From assembly GCA_017463585.1 (NCBI GenBank), contig JAFTOX010000001.1:60301-124300 (forward strand): a DNA stretch of 64,000 nucleotides, in the 5' to 3' direction. Positions 42,403 through 50,811 of the stretch are shown piece after piece (the stretch's first letter is position 1; every line of letters starts with the position of its first letter). The DNA is from Rikenellaceae bacterium. GTDB lineage: Bacteria > Bacteroidota > Bacteroidia > Bacteroidales > Rikenellaceae. Both the position numbers and the translations under genes were made by a program. The notes under the pieces are model-generated. The model was given only the letters and a program-made list of their open reading frames with translations, was not told the origin of the DNA and did no database searches.

Positions 42403-42824
42403 TAAAAGTTTCTGATCATTGTATTTAGTAGTCGATATAACTGCATAGCCTCCTCACCGCCAAGCGTTAAGCATTGCGCAATCTCGGTGGGCACATCTAC
42501 CAGCTGCTCTTGCAGCCAATCGCCCTCCTCGGTAATCGACACAACCACCACACGCTCATCTCGATTCGAACGCGAACGACGCAACCACCCGCTCCGCTCC
42601 ATCTTTTTGAGCATTGGCGTGAGCGTTCCCGAGTCCAGAAAAAGATAGTTACCAAGCTCCTTGACGGTCAGCGAACGATGTTCCCACAGCACCATCATCG
42701 CAATATATTGTGTATATGTCAGTCCGTAGGGTTCGAGCAACGGGGCGTATCGACGTATCACCTCTTTTGCACAAACATAAAGCGGAAAACAGAGCTGATT
42801 TTCAAGTTTTAGGCGTTCATTCAT
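42402..42824 (-). CDS. MarR/OhrR-family redox-sensing regulator
   Basis: A 140-residue winged-helix repressor. The N-terminal LENQLCFPLYVCAKEV carries Cys12 at the position of the peroxide-sensing Cys of OhrR, and the following YAPLLEPYGLTYTQYIAM is the OhrR pattern. The wing is RSRSNRDERVVVVSITEEG. One-Cys OhrR proteins are oxidised by organic hydroperoxides and released from DNA. A palindrome just inside the predicted transcript start supports autoregulation. The usual partner ohr gene is missing; the operon instead encodes a small Cys protein and a membrane protein. Confidence 0.88.
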   Translation of the reverse strand: MNERLKLENQLCFPLYVCAKEVIRRYAPLLEPYGLTYTQYIAMMVLWEHRSLTVKELGNYLFLDSGTLTPMLKKMERSGWLRRSRSNRDERVVVVSITEEGDWLQEQLVDVPTEIAQCLTLGGEEAMQLYRLLNTMIRNF

Positions 42825-42906
42825 CGTTGTTTAATATATATGGTGTTGCCCAAACCGACCGACTTGCTCGGCGTGTTTGGTACGTTTAGGACGTTTAGGA
42901 CGCTTG

Positions 42907-42918
42907 ATTGTGTACAAT
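42907..42918. promoter_or_regulatory. candidate OhrR operator
   Basis: ATTGT-GT-ACAAT, a perfect 5-bp inverted repeat. It resembles the TACAAT-type half sites known for OhrR and sits 15 nt downstream of the regulator's -7 box on the minus strand, where a bound repressor would block transcription. Confidence 0.5.
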
Positions 42919-42932
42919 TTAATAGCGCACCA

Positions 42933-42940
42933 CAAATATA
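42933..42940 (-). promoter_or_regulatory. -7 box of the regulator operon
   Basis: CAAATATA on the plus strand is TATATTTG on the minus strand, about 110 nt before the start codon; a TTG (plus CAA 42957-42959) lies 16 nt upstream. The rest of the 42825-43258 gap holds no gene; it includes two GTTTAGGAC repeats near 42884. Confidence 0.55.
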
Positions 42941-43173
42941 AGTCTAAAAATCTAAACAAGCATATCTCACCGCAAAAAAAGTTATCAAGTCGAGGCTTTC
43001 TCTGCGATTCGGCGGCAATAAATAGGATCTGCGGTCGAATTATTTTGTGGGATTCTATCCAATGCGGAAGCTGGCAGAGCGACACTCCACCCTAAAATAT
43101 TCAACTAAATTACACTAAATAGCGCAAATATTAGTCCGAAAGGTCGAAAATTGCGATTTTATAGTTCTATGCG

Positions 43174-43205
43174 TTGCAAAGTACCAAATTTTGTTTATAT
43201 ATTTG
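43174..43205 (+). promoter_or_regulatory. promoter of the PspC/PadR operon
   Basis: TTG at 43174-43176 and TATATTTG at 43198-43205, 21-nt spacer, 54 nt before ATG 43259. Confidence 0.6.
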
Positions 43206-43258
43206 CAGTACGGAATAAGGTTTACCCGAACGAAAACTAAAAAACAGATATCGACACA

Positions 43259-43777
43259 ATGAAAGAGACAATCAATGTTAACATCGGTTCGCAGTCGTTC
43301 ACGCTTGATTACGACGCTTACCAGACCTTGCGCACCTACTTGGAGGACGTCGAGTCGCGTATGGGTGCCGACGACAAGGAGGTGATGAACGACATCGAAA
43401 ATCGTATGGCCGAGATCTTCCGCGAGAAGACCCCCTCGCCGATGATGGTCGTAACGCTCGCAACCGTGCGCAGCGCAATGGCGCAGATGGGACGCCCCGA
43501 AGAGTTCGGCGAGCGTCGCGTGCGCGATGAGCAGTTCCGCAACATCAACCCCACACTCGATTCGACCTACACAGAACGAGTGTTCCGCCGTCCGCTGAAC
43601 GACCGCGTCTTTGGTGGCGTTTGTGCGGGTGTGGCTCGCTACTTCAATACCGATGCGGCGGTGATTCGTCTGATCACCTTCCTGCTGGTATTCTTCGGCA
43701 CACTCAGCCTGTGGGTCTATATCATTCTGTGGATCGTAATGCCCTCGGACGAGCCGACTAAGTTGAACACCAAATAA
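43259..43777 (+). CDS. PspC-domain envelope protein with N-terminal regulatory domain
   Basis: A 172-residue protein. Residues 1-90 form a small domain (TINVNIGSQSFTLDYDAYQTLRT onward) shared with the 507-aa protein of the same operon. The PspC domain follows: RPLNDRVFGGVCAGVARYFN, then a membrane helix LITFLLVFFGTLSLWVYIIL. PspC proteins act in envelope stress sensing in other bacteria. First gene of four (two PspC, PadR, PspC), an arrangement familiar in Bacteroidetes. Role in stress response is inferred. Confidence 0.85.
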   Translation: MKETINVNIGSQSFTLDYDAYQTLRTYLEDVESRMGADDKEVMNDIENRMAEIFREKTPSPMMVVTLATVRSAMAQMGRPEEFGERRVRDEQFRNINPTLDSTYTERVFRRPLNDRVFGGVCAGVARYFNTDAAVIRLITFLLVFFGTLSLWVYIILWIVMPSDEPTKLNTK

Positions 43778-43789
43778 CCTTTGAGCACT

Positions 43790-44029
43790 ATGTACGACAA
43801 CAATGTAAATCGCCGCTTGATGCGCACCTACCCGCGTGTGGTTGCGGGCGTATGCGCAGGCGTGGCCGAGTATTTCGGTTTGGATACGACACTTGTTCGT
43901 GTGATCACGGCACTGCTTATTATCTTTGGTGGCGTGAGCCTCTGGGTCTATATCATTCTGTGGATCGTGCTGCCATCGGCACCGCGCCGTGTGGTTGCCC
44001 ACCACGACCCCAAACAACTTGATAAATAA
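43790..44029 (+). CDS. minimal PspC-domain protein (79 aa)
   Basis: Only the PspC domain is present: RTYPRVVAGVCAGVAEYFGL followed by a membrane helix ending in LWVYIILWIVLPS, almost the same end as in the previous gene. ATG 43790 lies 12 nt after the preceding stop; a TTG at 43781 is in frame but less likely. Probably a small inner-membrane partner of the two larger PspC proteins; duplication of the neighbouring domain is likely. Confidence 0.8.
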   Translation: MYDNNVNRRLMRTYPRVVAGVCAGVAEYFGLDTTLVRVITALLIIFGGVSLWVYIILWIVLPSAPRRVVAHHDPKQLDK

Positions 44030-44050
44030 CAGCTTAAACCCATAAATGCA

Positions 44051-44416
44051 ATGAACGCAGATAACGTAAAGGCGCAAATGCGCAAAGGCATTTTGGAGTA
44101 TTGTATCCTCTCGATTCTCTCGCGCGAGGATTCGTATGCTCCAAAGATCATCGCCGAGCTGAAAGCTGCGCAGATGATCGTGGTCGAGGGTACGCTCTAC
44201 CCTATTCTGACCCGTCAGAAGAATCAAGGTCTGCTGACCTACCGCTGGGAGGAGTCGCCGCAGGGTCCTCCGCGTAAATACTATTCGCTCTCGGAGGAGG
44301 GTCGTCGCACGCTCGCTCAGTTAGACGAGTCGTGGGAGGAGCTTGTCGAGCAGGTTCGTGCGATTCGCTACGGCAAGAAAGAGGACAATATCACTACCGT
44401 TGAACCCATTGAATAG
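44051..44416 (+). CDS. PadR-family transcriptional regulator
   Basis: A 121-residue winged-helix regulator. The pattern is clear: KGILEYCILSILSREDSYAPKI as helix 1-2, VVEGTLYPILTRQKNQGLLT as recognition part, and a wing EESPQGPPRKYYSLSEEGR, with a C-terminal dimerisation helix (LAQLDESWEELVEQVRAIRY). It lies between PspC genes and probably controls their operon. The C-terminus is extended by KKEDNITTVEPIE. Ligand unknown. Confidence 0.92.
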   Translation: MNADNVKAQMRKGILEYCILSILSREDSYAPKIIAELKAAQMIVVEGTLYPILTRQKNQGLLTYRWEESPQGPPRKYYSLSEEGRRTLAQLDESWEELVEQVRAIRYGKKEDNITTVEPIE

Positions 44417-44425
44417 CAGTGCGTT

Positions 44426-45949
44426 ATGAAAGAGAGCAAAAAAGTCAGCATATCGGGCGTCGCGTTCGTATTCGACCTTGACGCCTACGAGGTTTTGGAC
44501 AACTATCTGAACAACCTCAACGAGACTTATAAAGATACGGCCGATGGCGAGGAGATCGTAGCCGACATCGAGGCTCGCATTGCCGAGCTGATCCTGAGCC
44601 GTCAGGACAACCAGACGGTGGTTTCGATGCCGCTCGTCCGCTCGATCATCGACCAGATGGGCTCGCCCGAGGCTATCGAGGAGGAGAGCAACGAGGGCGA
44701 ACCGAAACCCAAAGAGCGCACACCGCGTATTCCGCGCCGTCTGTACCGCAACCCCGAAAATGCGAAGTTGGGTGGCGTCTGCTCGGGTATCGGCACATTC
44801 TTCGACATCGACCCTGTGTGGGTGCGTTTGGGATTCTTCGCACCGCTGGCATTTATAGTTCTGTTCAGGACCTTCAACTGGCACGACCTCAGCGACTTCT
44901 GCGGATCGCTGTTCGGTATCTTCATTTTGGGTTATATCGTGATGTGGTTCGCCATTCCGTTGGCCAAGAGCGCACGCCAGAAGCTCGAAATGACGGGCGA
45001 GAAGGTCAATGCGCAGACCATCTCATCGACCACCCGCGCACGTGTCGAGGCCGACCCCGAGAGCACCTCAGCCGAGCGCAGTCAGTCGGTGATTGCCGAC
45101 ATCGTCTATGTGATTGGCCGTATTCTGCTGTTCTGCTTGAAGGCATTTGCGTTGCTCACGTTAGCAGGCATCTTGGCAGGCGTAATCGCTTGTATTGTAG
45201 GGTTGTTCGGATTTATGTTCGTAGCTCCTGAGAGCGAATACGAGCTGTTCAGTTCGTTCACAACCTACATCGGCTCAGGAGCAGTCATCACGCTCGTAGC
45301 GTCGGCTATTGTTGGCGTTTTGCTGCCATTGGTGCTGCTGGCCTACCTGCTGTCGGGATTTGTCTTTGGTCATAAAATCAACCGCACCTTCTCCTATATC
45401 GTCGGTGGCGCGTGGATCGTGGCATTGGTGATCTTCTTCGCAACCGCATTCAGCAACCACGAGCAGATCCGCAAGGGTATCAAGGAGGCCGAGATGCGCG
45501 AGGCTGTCGAGCGCAACCTCAGCCGTTGGAACGTGAACGATAACTTCCTTCACACGATCGACCTGAACGACGTTACGGTTAAGGTCTATAACCACACCTA
45601 CAACGTCGATCCCGATGGCGAGAACGTGATCGAGATCGGCCACGATCAGCTCTACATCTCGATCCCTGAGAAGGATTTGAAGATCGACATCGACAACCGC
45701 GTGAAGGAGAGCCCGACGCTCGAAGAGAGTGCCGACGAGGTGGTAAAGGCGGCAGGAGCTGTGATCGAGAGTGCCGGTCGCGCCATTGTCAATGGCTCGG
45801 AGGCTGAGGTCGAGGCAGCAGCAGCCGATCTGGCTAAGGCGGTTATCGAGGTTACCAAAGCGGGTCTCGACTCGGCAAGCGTTGCGCTCAACGAGGCAAC
45901 GAAGACTGTCAATAAGGCTCACGACGAGATCGTAAAGGCAGCTGAGTAA
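44426..45949 (+). CDS. large PspC-domain membrane protein
   Basis: A 507-residue protein. The N-terminal domain (KVSISGVAFVFDLDAYEVLD) repeats that of the gene at 43259. The PspC part follows (RLYRNPENAKLGGVCSGIGT, then IDPVWVRLGFFAPLAFIVLF). Four further hydrophobic helices lie between about residues 225 and 345. A soluble part (VNDNFLHTIDLNDVTVKVY) and a helical Ala/Glu/Lys-rich tail (EVEAAAADLAKAVIEVTKAG) end it; the tail may form a coiled coil. Last of the PspC/PadR operon, 9 nt after padR. Envelope-stress role inferred. Confidence 0.83.
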   Translation: MKESKKVSISGVAFVFDLDAYEVLDNYLNNLNETYKDTADGEEIVADIEARIAELILSRQDNQTVVSMPLVRSIIDQMGSPEAIEEESNEGEPKPKERTPRIPRRLYRNPENAKLGGVCSGIGTFFDIDPVWVRLGFFAPLAFIVLFRTFNWHDLSDFCGSLFGIFILGYIVMWFAIPLAKSARQKLEMTGEKVNAQTISSTTRARVEADPESTSAERSQSVIADIVYVIGRILLFCLKAFALLTLAGILAGVIACIVGLFGFMFVAPESEYELFSSFTTYIGSGAVITLVASAIVGVLLPLVLLAYLLSGFVFGHKINRTFSYIVGGAWIVALVIFFATAFSNHEQIRKGIKEAEMREAVERNLSRWNVNDNFLHTIDLNDVTVKVYNHTYNVDPDGENVIEIGHDQLYISIPEKDLKIDIDNRVKESPTLEESADEVVKAAGAVIESAGRAIVNGSEAEVEAAAADLAKAVIEVTKAGLDSASVALNEATKTVNKAHDEIVKAAE

Positions 45950-45954
45950 GGGGG

Positions 45955-46020
45955 ATTCACAATTCACAATTCACAATTCACAATTCAAGATTCAAAATTC
46001 AAGATTGAAGATTGAAGATT
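45955..46020. repeat. heptamer array with two unit types
   Basis: Nine 7-bp units in register: four ATTCACA, then ATTCAAG, ATTCAAA, ATTCAAG, and two ATTGAAG, plus ATT. It shows that the two unit types are one family. The rest of the 45950-46327 gap holds a terminator, another array and the pfkA promoter; no gene. Confidence 0.85.
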
Positions 46021-46064
46021 CGCGGTTCAAGATTTACAATTATTTAGTGAATTTGCGCACGATT

Positions 46065-46095
46065 AGGTCGCGTTCCGAGAGGGGCGCGACCTTTT
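46065..46095 (+). terminator. terminator of the PspC/PadR operon
   Basis: AGGTCGCG and CGCGACCT arms followed by TTTTG. Confidence 0.75.
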
Positions 46096-46119
46096 GTTTG
46101 GGGGCGGGCGCAGATGGAT

Positions 46120-46150
46120 ATTCAAGATTCAAAATTCAAAATTCAAAATT
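46120..46150. repeat. heptamer array
   Basis: ATTCAAG followed by three ATTCAAA and ATT. Units on the opposite strand recur at 46224-46256, beside the pfkA -33 box. Confidence 0.7.
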
Positions 46151-46235
46151 AAATCCTTCGCAAAACTTAGAATACCACTCCCACCCGCCAACGAAAAGAG
46201 CTAAACAAGAACAAAGACCACATTTTGAATCTTGC

Positions 46236-46270
46236 TTTTTGAATTTTGAATCGAATTATTCGTATATTTG
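46236..46270 (+). promoter_or_regulatory. promoter of pfkA
   Basis: TTTTTG at 46236-46241 and TATATTTG at 46263-46270, spacer 21 nt. The -33 part is made of degenerate heptamer sequence (GAATTTTGAATC). Confidence 0.55.
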
Positions 46271-46327
46271 CACTATTAATGATAGGTGCGCCCGTGGCGC
46301 AAACTTTTTCACAACAAACAGAAGACT

Positions 46328-47308
46328 ATGGCAGAGATCAAATGTATCGGCATTCTCACCTCGGGAGGCGACGCCCCGGCGATGAATGCAGCTATACGCG
46401 CCGTTACGCGCGCAGCAATCTATAACGGTTTCACGGTCAAGGGCATTATGCGTGGCTACCGCGGCCTGATTACGGGTGAGATCATTCCGTTCAAGACCCA
46501 AAACGTCAGCAACATCGTGCAACAGGGCGGTACGATCCTCAAAACGGCTCGCTGCAAGGAGTTCCAAACTCCCGAAGGTCGCCAAGTGGCATACGAAACA
46601 ATGCAGCGCGAAGGCATTGACGCATTGGTAGTTATCGGTGGCGACGGCTCGCTGACGGGTGCGCGTATCTTTGCCTCGGAGTTCGATATCCCCATCGTGG
46701 GTCTGCCCGGCACGATCGACAACGACCTCTACGGCACCGACACCACGATCGGCTACGACACGGCTCTCAATACGATTATGGACGCAGTGGATAAGCTGCG
46801 CGACACCGCCTCGTCGCACGAGCGTCTGTTCCTGGTCGAGGTGATGGGTCGCAATGCTGGTTTCTTGGCGCTGAATGGTGCAATTGCGTCGGGTGCCGAG
46901 GCAGCAATCATTCCCGAGATTATGACCGAGACCGACCAGCTGGGCGAGCTGATTGGCAACGGTTTCCGCAAGAGCAAGAACTCGTCGATCGTGTTGGTTG
47001 CCGAGAGCGAGCTGACGGGCGGTGCTATGGGTGTAGCGGAGCGCATCAAGAAGGAGTATCCGCAGTACGATACCCGAGTAACGATCCTCGGTCATATTCA
47101 GCGTGGTGGCTCACCGACGGCAAGCGACCGCATTATCGCCAGCCGTATGGGCGAGGCGGCGATCAACGCTCTGATGGAGGGTCAGCGCAACGTGATGATC
47201 GGCGTGCAGAACGACGAGCTGGTCTATATTCCGTTCACCAAGGCCGTCCGCAAGGATAAGCCGATCAACCGCGACCTGCTCAATACGTTGAAAATTCTTT
47301 CGATCTAA
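46328..47308 (+). CDS. pfkA: 6-phosphofructokinase
   Basis: A 326-residue glycolytic kinase making fructose 1,6-bisphosphate. The start [20 protein letters not shown] is the family signature, [12 protein letters not shown] holds the nucleotide site with GGDGS (Gly as in ATP-dependent enzymes, not the Asp of pyrophosphate types), and [19 protein letters not shown] carries the catalytic Asp. [16 protein letters not shown] text ([15 protein letters not shown]) and [16 protein letters not shown] are the substrate-binding blocks. ATG 46328 was chosen; the frame upstream is only leader. A PfkB-type kinase follows after 26 nt. Confidence 0.97.
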   Translation: MAEIKCIGILTSGGDAPAMNAAIRAVTRAAIYNGFTVKGIMRGYRGLITGEIIPFKTQNVSNIVQQGGTILKTARCKEFQTPEGRQVAYETMQREGIDALVVIGGDGSLTGARIFASEFDIPIVGLPGTIDNDLYGTDTTIGYDTALNTIMDAVDKLRDTASSHERLFLVEVMGRNAGFLALNGAIASGAEAAIIPEIMTETDQLGELIGNGFRKSKNSSIVLVAESELTGGAMGVAERIKKEYPQYDTRVTILGHIQRGGSPTASDRIIASRMGEAAINALMEGQRNVMIGVQNDELVYIPFTKAVRKDKPINRDLLNTLKILSI

Positions 47309-47334
47309 TAATCAATAAAATACAACCCAAGAAT

Positions 47335-48336
47335 ATGAAGAAAGTTATCGGCATTGGAAATGCCTTGACGGATATGCTGGTGAACTTGCGTTCGGACCAA
47401 GTTCTCGAAAAATTCGACCTGCCGCGTGGCAGTATGAGCCTCGTTAATTCGGAGCAGCAGAAGGAGATCTCGAAATCGGTTTCGGGACTCCCCTACACCC
47501 TCTCGCTCGGTGGCTCGGCCGACAATACGATTCGTGCTATGGCGCGCCTCGGCTGCAAGGTTGGTTTCATCGGCAAGGTGGGACGCGACTCGACGGGCGA
47601 CTTCTTCGAATCGGCGCTGGATAATCTTGGCATTCAGCCCTTTATCCTGCGTGGCGAGGAGCGTTCGGGTAAATGCGTGTCGTTGGTTTCGCCCGACGGC
47701 GAGCGCACCTTGGTAACCCACTTGGGAGCTGCGGTCGAGATGAAGGCCGAGGATCTGACGCCCGAAATTTTCGACGGTTACGACTGCCTTTATGTCGAGG
47801 GCTATCTGGTTCAGGATCACAACCTTATCCGCGGTGCGATCCGTATGGCCAAGGAGCTTGGATTGAAGGTTGCAATCGACTTGGCGAGCTTCAACGTCGT
47901 GGAGGAGAATGTTGATTTCCTGCGCGAGGTGATCAGCGAGTATGTCGATATTGTCTTTGCCAACGAGGACGAGGCACGCGCATTCTCGGGCGAGGAGGAG
48001 CCCGTCAATGCTCTGCAATATATCTCGACGATGTGCGATCTGGTGATCGTCAAGATCGGTATGCGTGGCGCGCTGATCAAGCAGGGCTCGGAGGTGTCGC
48101 ACGTGGGTATTATGGCGGCTGCCAAGCGCGTCGATACCACAGGTGCAGGCGACTTCTATGCTGCTGGTTTCCTGGCCGGTATGTGCGAGGGGCTGTCGTT
48201 GCGTCAGTGCGGTACGATCGGTGCAATCACGGCCGGCAAGGTGATCGAGATCGTCGGCACAACCCCCACCGAGGAGGCTTGGGACGACGTGGCTCGATTG
48301 GTTAAGCGCGTGAAGGCAGGCAAATTGCTCTTCTAA
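47335..48336 (+). CDS. PfkB-family carbohydrate/nucleoside kinase
   Basis: A 333-residue ribokinase-fold enzyme. The GSMSLVNSEQQ region and LSLGGSADNTIRAMARLG form the sugar-binding lid. FIGKVGRDSTGDFF is PfkB signature 1, and VDTTGAGDFYAAGFLAGM holds the catalytic Asp and anion hole (signature 2). Bacteroidetes proteins like this are usually annotated as adenosine kinase or ribokinase-like; which sugar is used is open. Probably co-transcribed with pfkA; a hairpin terminator lies between it and uvrC. Confidence 0.88.
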   Translation: MKKVIGIGNALTDMLVNLRSDQVLEKFDLPRGSMSLVNSEQQKEISKSVSGLPYTLSLGGSADNTIRAMARLGCKVGFIGKVGRDSTGDFFESALDNLGIQPFILRGEERSGKCVSLVSPDGERTLVTHLGAAVEMKAEDLTPEIFDGYDCLYVEGYLVQDHNLIRGAIRMAKELGLKVAIDLASFNVVEENVDFLREVISEYVDIVFANEDEARAFSGEEEPVNALQYISTMCDLVIVKIGMRGALIKQGSEVSHVGIMAAAKRVDTTGAGDFYAAGFLAGMCEGLSLRQCGTIGAITAGKVIEIVGTTPTEEAWDDVARLVKRVKAGKLLF

Positions 48337-48355
48337 AAAGCGACAACACACACTC

Positions 48356-48404
48356 AAAGGGCAGGAGCAATCCGACGTGGAGCGGGTGGCGACTGCCCCT
48401 TTTT
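48356..48404 (+). terminator. terminator between the PfkB kinase and uvrC
   Basis: AAAGGGCAG and CTGCCCCTTTTT arms (one-base bulge) around a loop that may itself fold. The T run ends only 11 nt before the uvrC start. Confidence 0.6.
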
Positions 48405-48414
48405 CGACTTGACG

Positions 48415-50241
48415 ATGCAGAAGGACGAACGCATAACACGACTCAAAGAGTTGGTGGCGGCACTGCCACTCGACCCAGGTGTCTATCAATATTTGGACAA
48501 ATCGGGAACGGTCATCTACGTAGGTAAGGCGAAGAGCCTGCGTCGACGTGTATCGTCCTATTTCGTTGAGAGTAAGGAACATTCGGCAAAAGTTCGTGCG
48601 TTGGTGCGACAGATTGCCGACATCAAACATATTGTTGTGGGGAGCGAGAGCGACGCTCTGCTATTGGAAAATTCGCTGATCAAGACGCTCCAACCGCGCT
48701 ACAATATTCTGCTCAAAGACGATAAAACCTACCCGTGGATCGTCGTGCGCAACGAGCCATTTCCGCGAGTCGAATCGACACGCCGCGTGGTGCGCGACGG
48801 CTCGCAATACTTCGGTCCGTATGCTTCGATTTCGATGCAACGCTCTGTGTTAGAGTTTATTCGTGAGGTCTATACCCTACGCACGTGCCGTCTGAATCTC
48901 GCGCCCGAGCAGATTGCTCGCGGACGTTACGAGGTCTGCCTGCAATACCACCTCGGCAACTGCAAAGGACCGTGCGTCGGTCGCCAGACCCGCGAGGAGT
49001 ATGACGAGGACGTGGCTCGTATCTGCGCAACGCTGCGTGGCGATCTGCGCTCGACCCGCTCGTGGCTCGAACGGCAGATGAACGAGGCGGCGGCGGAGTT
49101 GCGTTTCGAGGCGGCGGCACGCTACAAGGCTCGTCTGGCGGCATTGGAAAACTATTCGAGTAAGTCGGTGATTGTCAATTCGTCGCTCTTCACGTTGGAC
49201 GTCTTTTCGCTCATCGTCGATGACGACGCGGCCTATTGCAATTTCGTGCGTATCGTCAATGGCGCGGTAACGGGAACGTTCACTTCGCAACTCTCGCTCG
49301 GTGTCGAGAACGATCCGCAACAGGTTCTGACACAAGCCATTCAGCAGATCAGCGAACGCATTGCGGGGCGATTGGCACGCGAGGTTGTGGTGCCATTTCT
49401 GCCCGATGTGGAGCTTTTCGAGGGCATTACGTTCACCGTTCCGAAGCGTGGCGACAAGCTCAAATTGTTGGAGTTTTCGGAGAAAGGGGCACGAATCTAC
49501 CGCGCTGAGCAGTTGAAAAATCTCGAAATCCGTAACCCCGAACGCCATACCGAACGACTGATGGAGGCTCTGCGTCGTGAGCTGCACCTCGAACATCAAC
49601 CGCGCCACATCGAGTGTTTCGACAACTCTAACTTACAGGGTACCAATCCCGTAGCAGCGTGCGTTGTCTTCCGCGACGGTCGCCCCTCGAAGAGCGAATA
49701 TCGCCATTTCAATATCAAAACCGTCGTCGGGGCGAACGACTTTGCCTCGATGCGCGAGATTGTGCACCGTCGCTACTCGCGTATGATCGAGGAGGGGCGC
49801 GAGCTGCCCGACCTGATTGTGGTCGATGGCGGCAAAGGTCAGCTCAGTTCGGCATACGCTACGCTGGCAGAGCTGGGGTTGGAGAAGCGGATTCCGATAG
49901 TCGGCTTGGCGGAGCGATTGGAGGAGATCTACTTCCCGTTCGATCCCGAGCCATACTACCTCGACCGTACGGGTGAACCGTTGAAGGTGATCACCCATCT
50001 GCGCGACGAGGCTCACCGCTTTGGCATTACGTTCCACCGCAACAAACGTTCGAAAGCATTCATAACGAGCGAGTTGGAGCAAATTAAGGGTATCGGTGCG
50101 GCGTCGATCGAGGATCTGTTGCGCAAGTTCCGTACGGTGGCTCGCGTGCGACAAGCGACGATCGAAGAGCTGACCGAGGTGGTCGGATTGGCACGTGCCC
50201 GCAAGGTCTATGACCACTTCCACCCGATCGACGAGAAATAA
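48415..50241 (+). CDS. uvrC: excinuclease ABC subunit C
   Basis: A 608-residue nuclease making both incisions in nucleotide excision repair. The GIY-YIG domain is at the start (DPGVYQYLDKSGTVIYVGKA) and cuts 3' of the lesion. A UVR-type helix (QMNEAAAELRFEAAARYKAR) binds UvrB. The RNase H-like 5' nuclease part contains HIECFDNSNLQGTNPVAACV and LPDLIVVDGGKGQLSSAYA, and helix-hairpin-helix motifs end it (IKGIGAASIEDLLRKF). ATG 48415 is used; a TTG two codons upstream is in frame. No promoter fits between it and the terminator just upstream, so read-through or an internal promoter is likely. Confidence 0.97.
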   Translation: MQKDERITRLKELVAALPLDPGVYQYLDKSGTVIYVGKAKSLRRRVSSYFVESKEHSAKVRALVRQIADIKHIVVGSESDALLLENSLIKTLQPRYNILLKDDKTYPWIVVRNEPFPRVESTRRVVRDGSQYFGPYASISMQRSVLEFIREVYTLRTCRLNLAPEQIARGRYEVCLQYHLGNCKGPCVGRQTREEYDEDVARICATLRGDLRSTRSWLERQMNEAAAELRFEAAARYKARLAALENYSSKSVIVNSSLFTLDVFSLIVDDDAAYCNFVRIVNGAVTGTFTSQLSLGVENDPQQVLTQAIQQISERIAGRLAREVVVPFLPDVELFEGITFTVPKRGDKLKLLEFSEKGARIYRAEQLKNLEIRNPERHTERLMEALRRELHLEHQPRHIECFDNSNLQGTNPVAACVVFRDGRPSKSEYRHFNIKTVVGANDFASMREIVHRRYSRMIEEGRELPDLIVVDGGKGQLSSAYATLAELGLEKRIPIVGLAERLEEIYFPFDPEPYYLDRTGEPLKVITHLRDEAHRFGITFHRNKRSKAFITSELEQIKGIGAASIEDLLRKFRTVARVRQATIEELTEVVGLARARKVYDHFHPIDEK

Positions 50242-50290
50242 TCATTTGAAAATTCATTTGGAATTGCTATATTTGTAGATTAATATAAAA

Positions 50291-50757
50291 GGTGCACCAA
50301 CAACGTTGGCGCGTAAGACGGAACGAAAAACAAAATAGTGCGCTATAAAACTAATGCACAAAGCCTCGTAACCGCAACCGCCGCGTAGCGGCAAAGTCCC
50401 TCCCTGAGGGAGGGATTTAGGGTGGGTCAGACTTGCAAATCGCCAACAACGTTGGCGCGTAAGACGGAACGAAAAACAAAATAGTGCGCCACAAAACTAA
50501 CGCACAAAGCCTCGTAACCGCAACCGCCGCATAGCGGCAACGTCCCTCCCTGAGGGAGGGATTTAGGGTGGGGTCAGACTTGCAAATCGCCAACAACGTT
50601 GGCGCGTAAAACGAAACGAAAAACAAAATAGTGCGCCACAAAACTAACGCACAAAGCCTCGAAACCGCAACCGCCGCATAGCGGCAAAGTCCCTCCCTGA
50701 GGGAGGGATTTAGGGTGGGGTCAGACTTGCAAATCGCCGCCGCAGGTGGCGCGTAAG
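50291..50757. repeat. three tandem copies of a 146-147 bp unit plus a partial fourth
   Basis: Units begin at the palindrome CCAACAACGTTGGC at 50297, 50443 and 50590, and at a diverged start at 50737. Each unit also contains CCGCCGCGTAGCGG-type inverted sequence and a hairpin CCTCCCTGAGGGAGG followed by GATTTAGGGTGGG. Copies differ by a few substitutions only. Spacing and lack of unique spacers exclude a CRISPR array. No gene is seen in 50242-50811. Confidence 0.9.
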
Positions 50758-50811
50758 TGAAAGCAAAAAATAGTACGAACTAAGATATAAACAACGTAAA
50801 AATATAACACT

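Noticed and set aside
42831..43085. Minus-strand 84-codon frame upstream of the OhrR-like gene
   Set aside because: Covers the predicted promoter and operator, has odd composition and no family; more likely regulatory DNA.
50291..50757. Tandem repeats as a CRISPR array
   Set aside because: The unit is 146-147 bp and almost wholly conserved, with no short repeat and unique spacers, and no cas genes are present.
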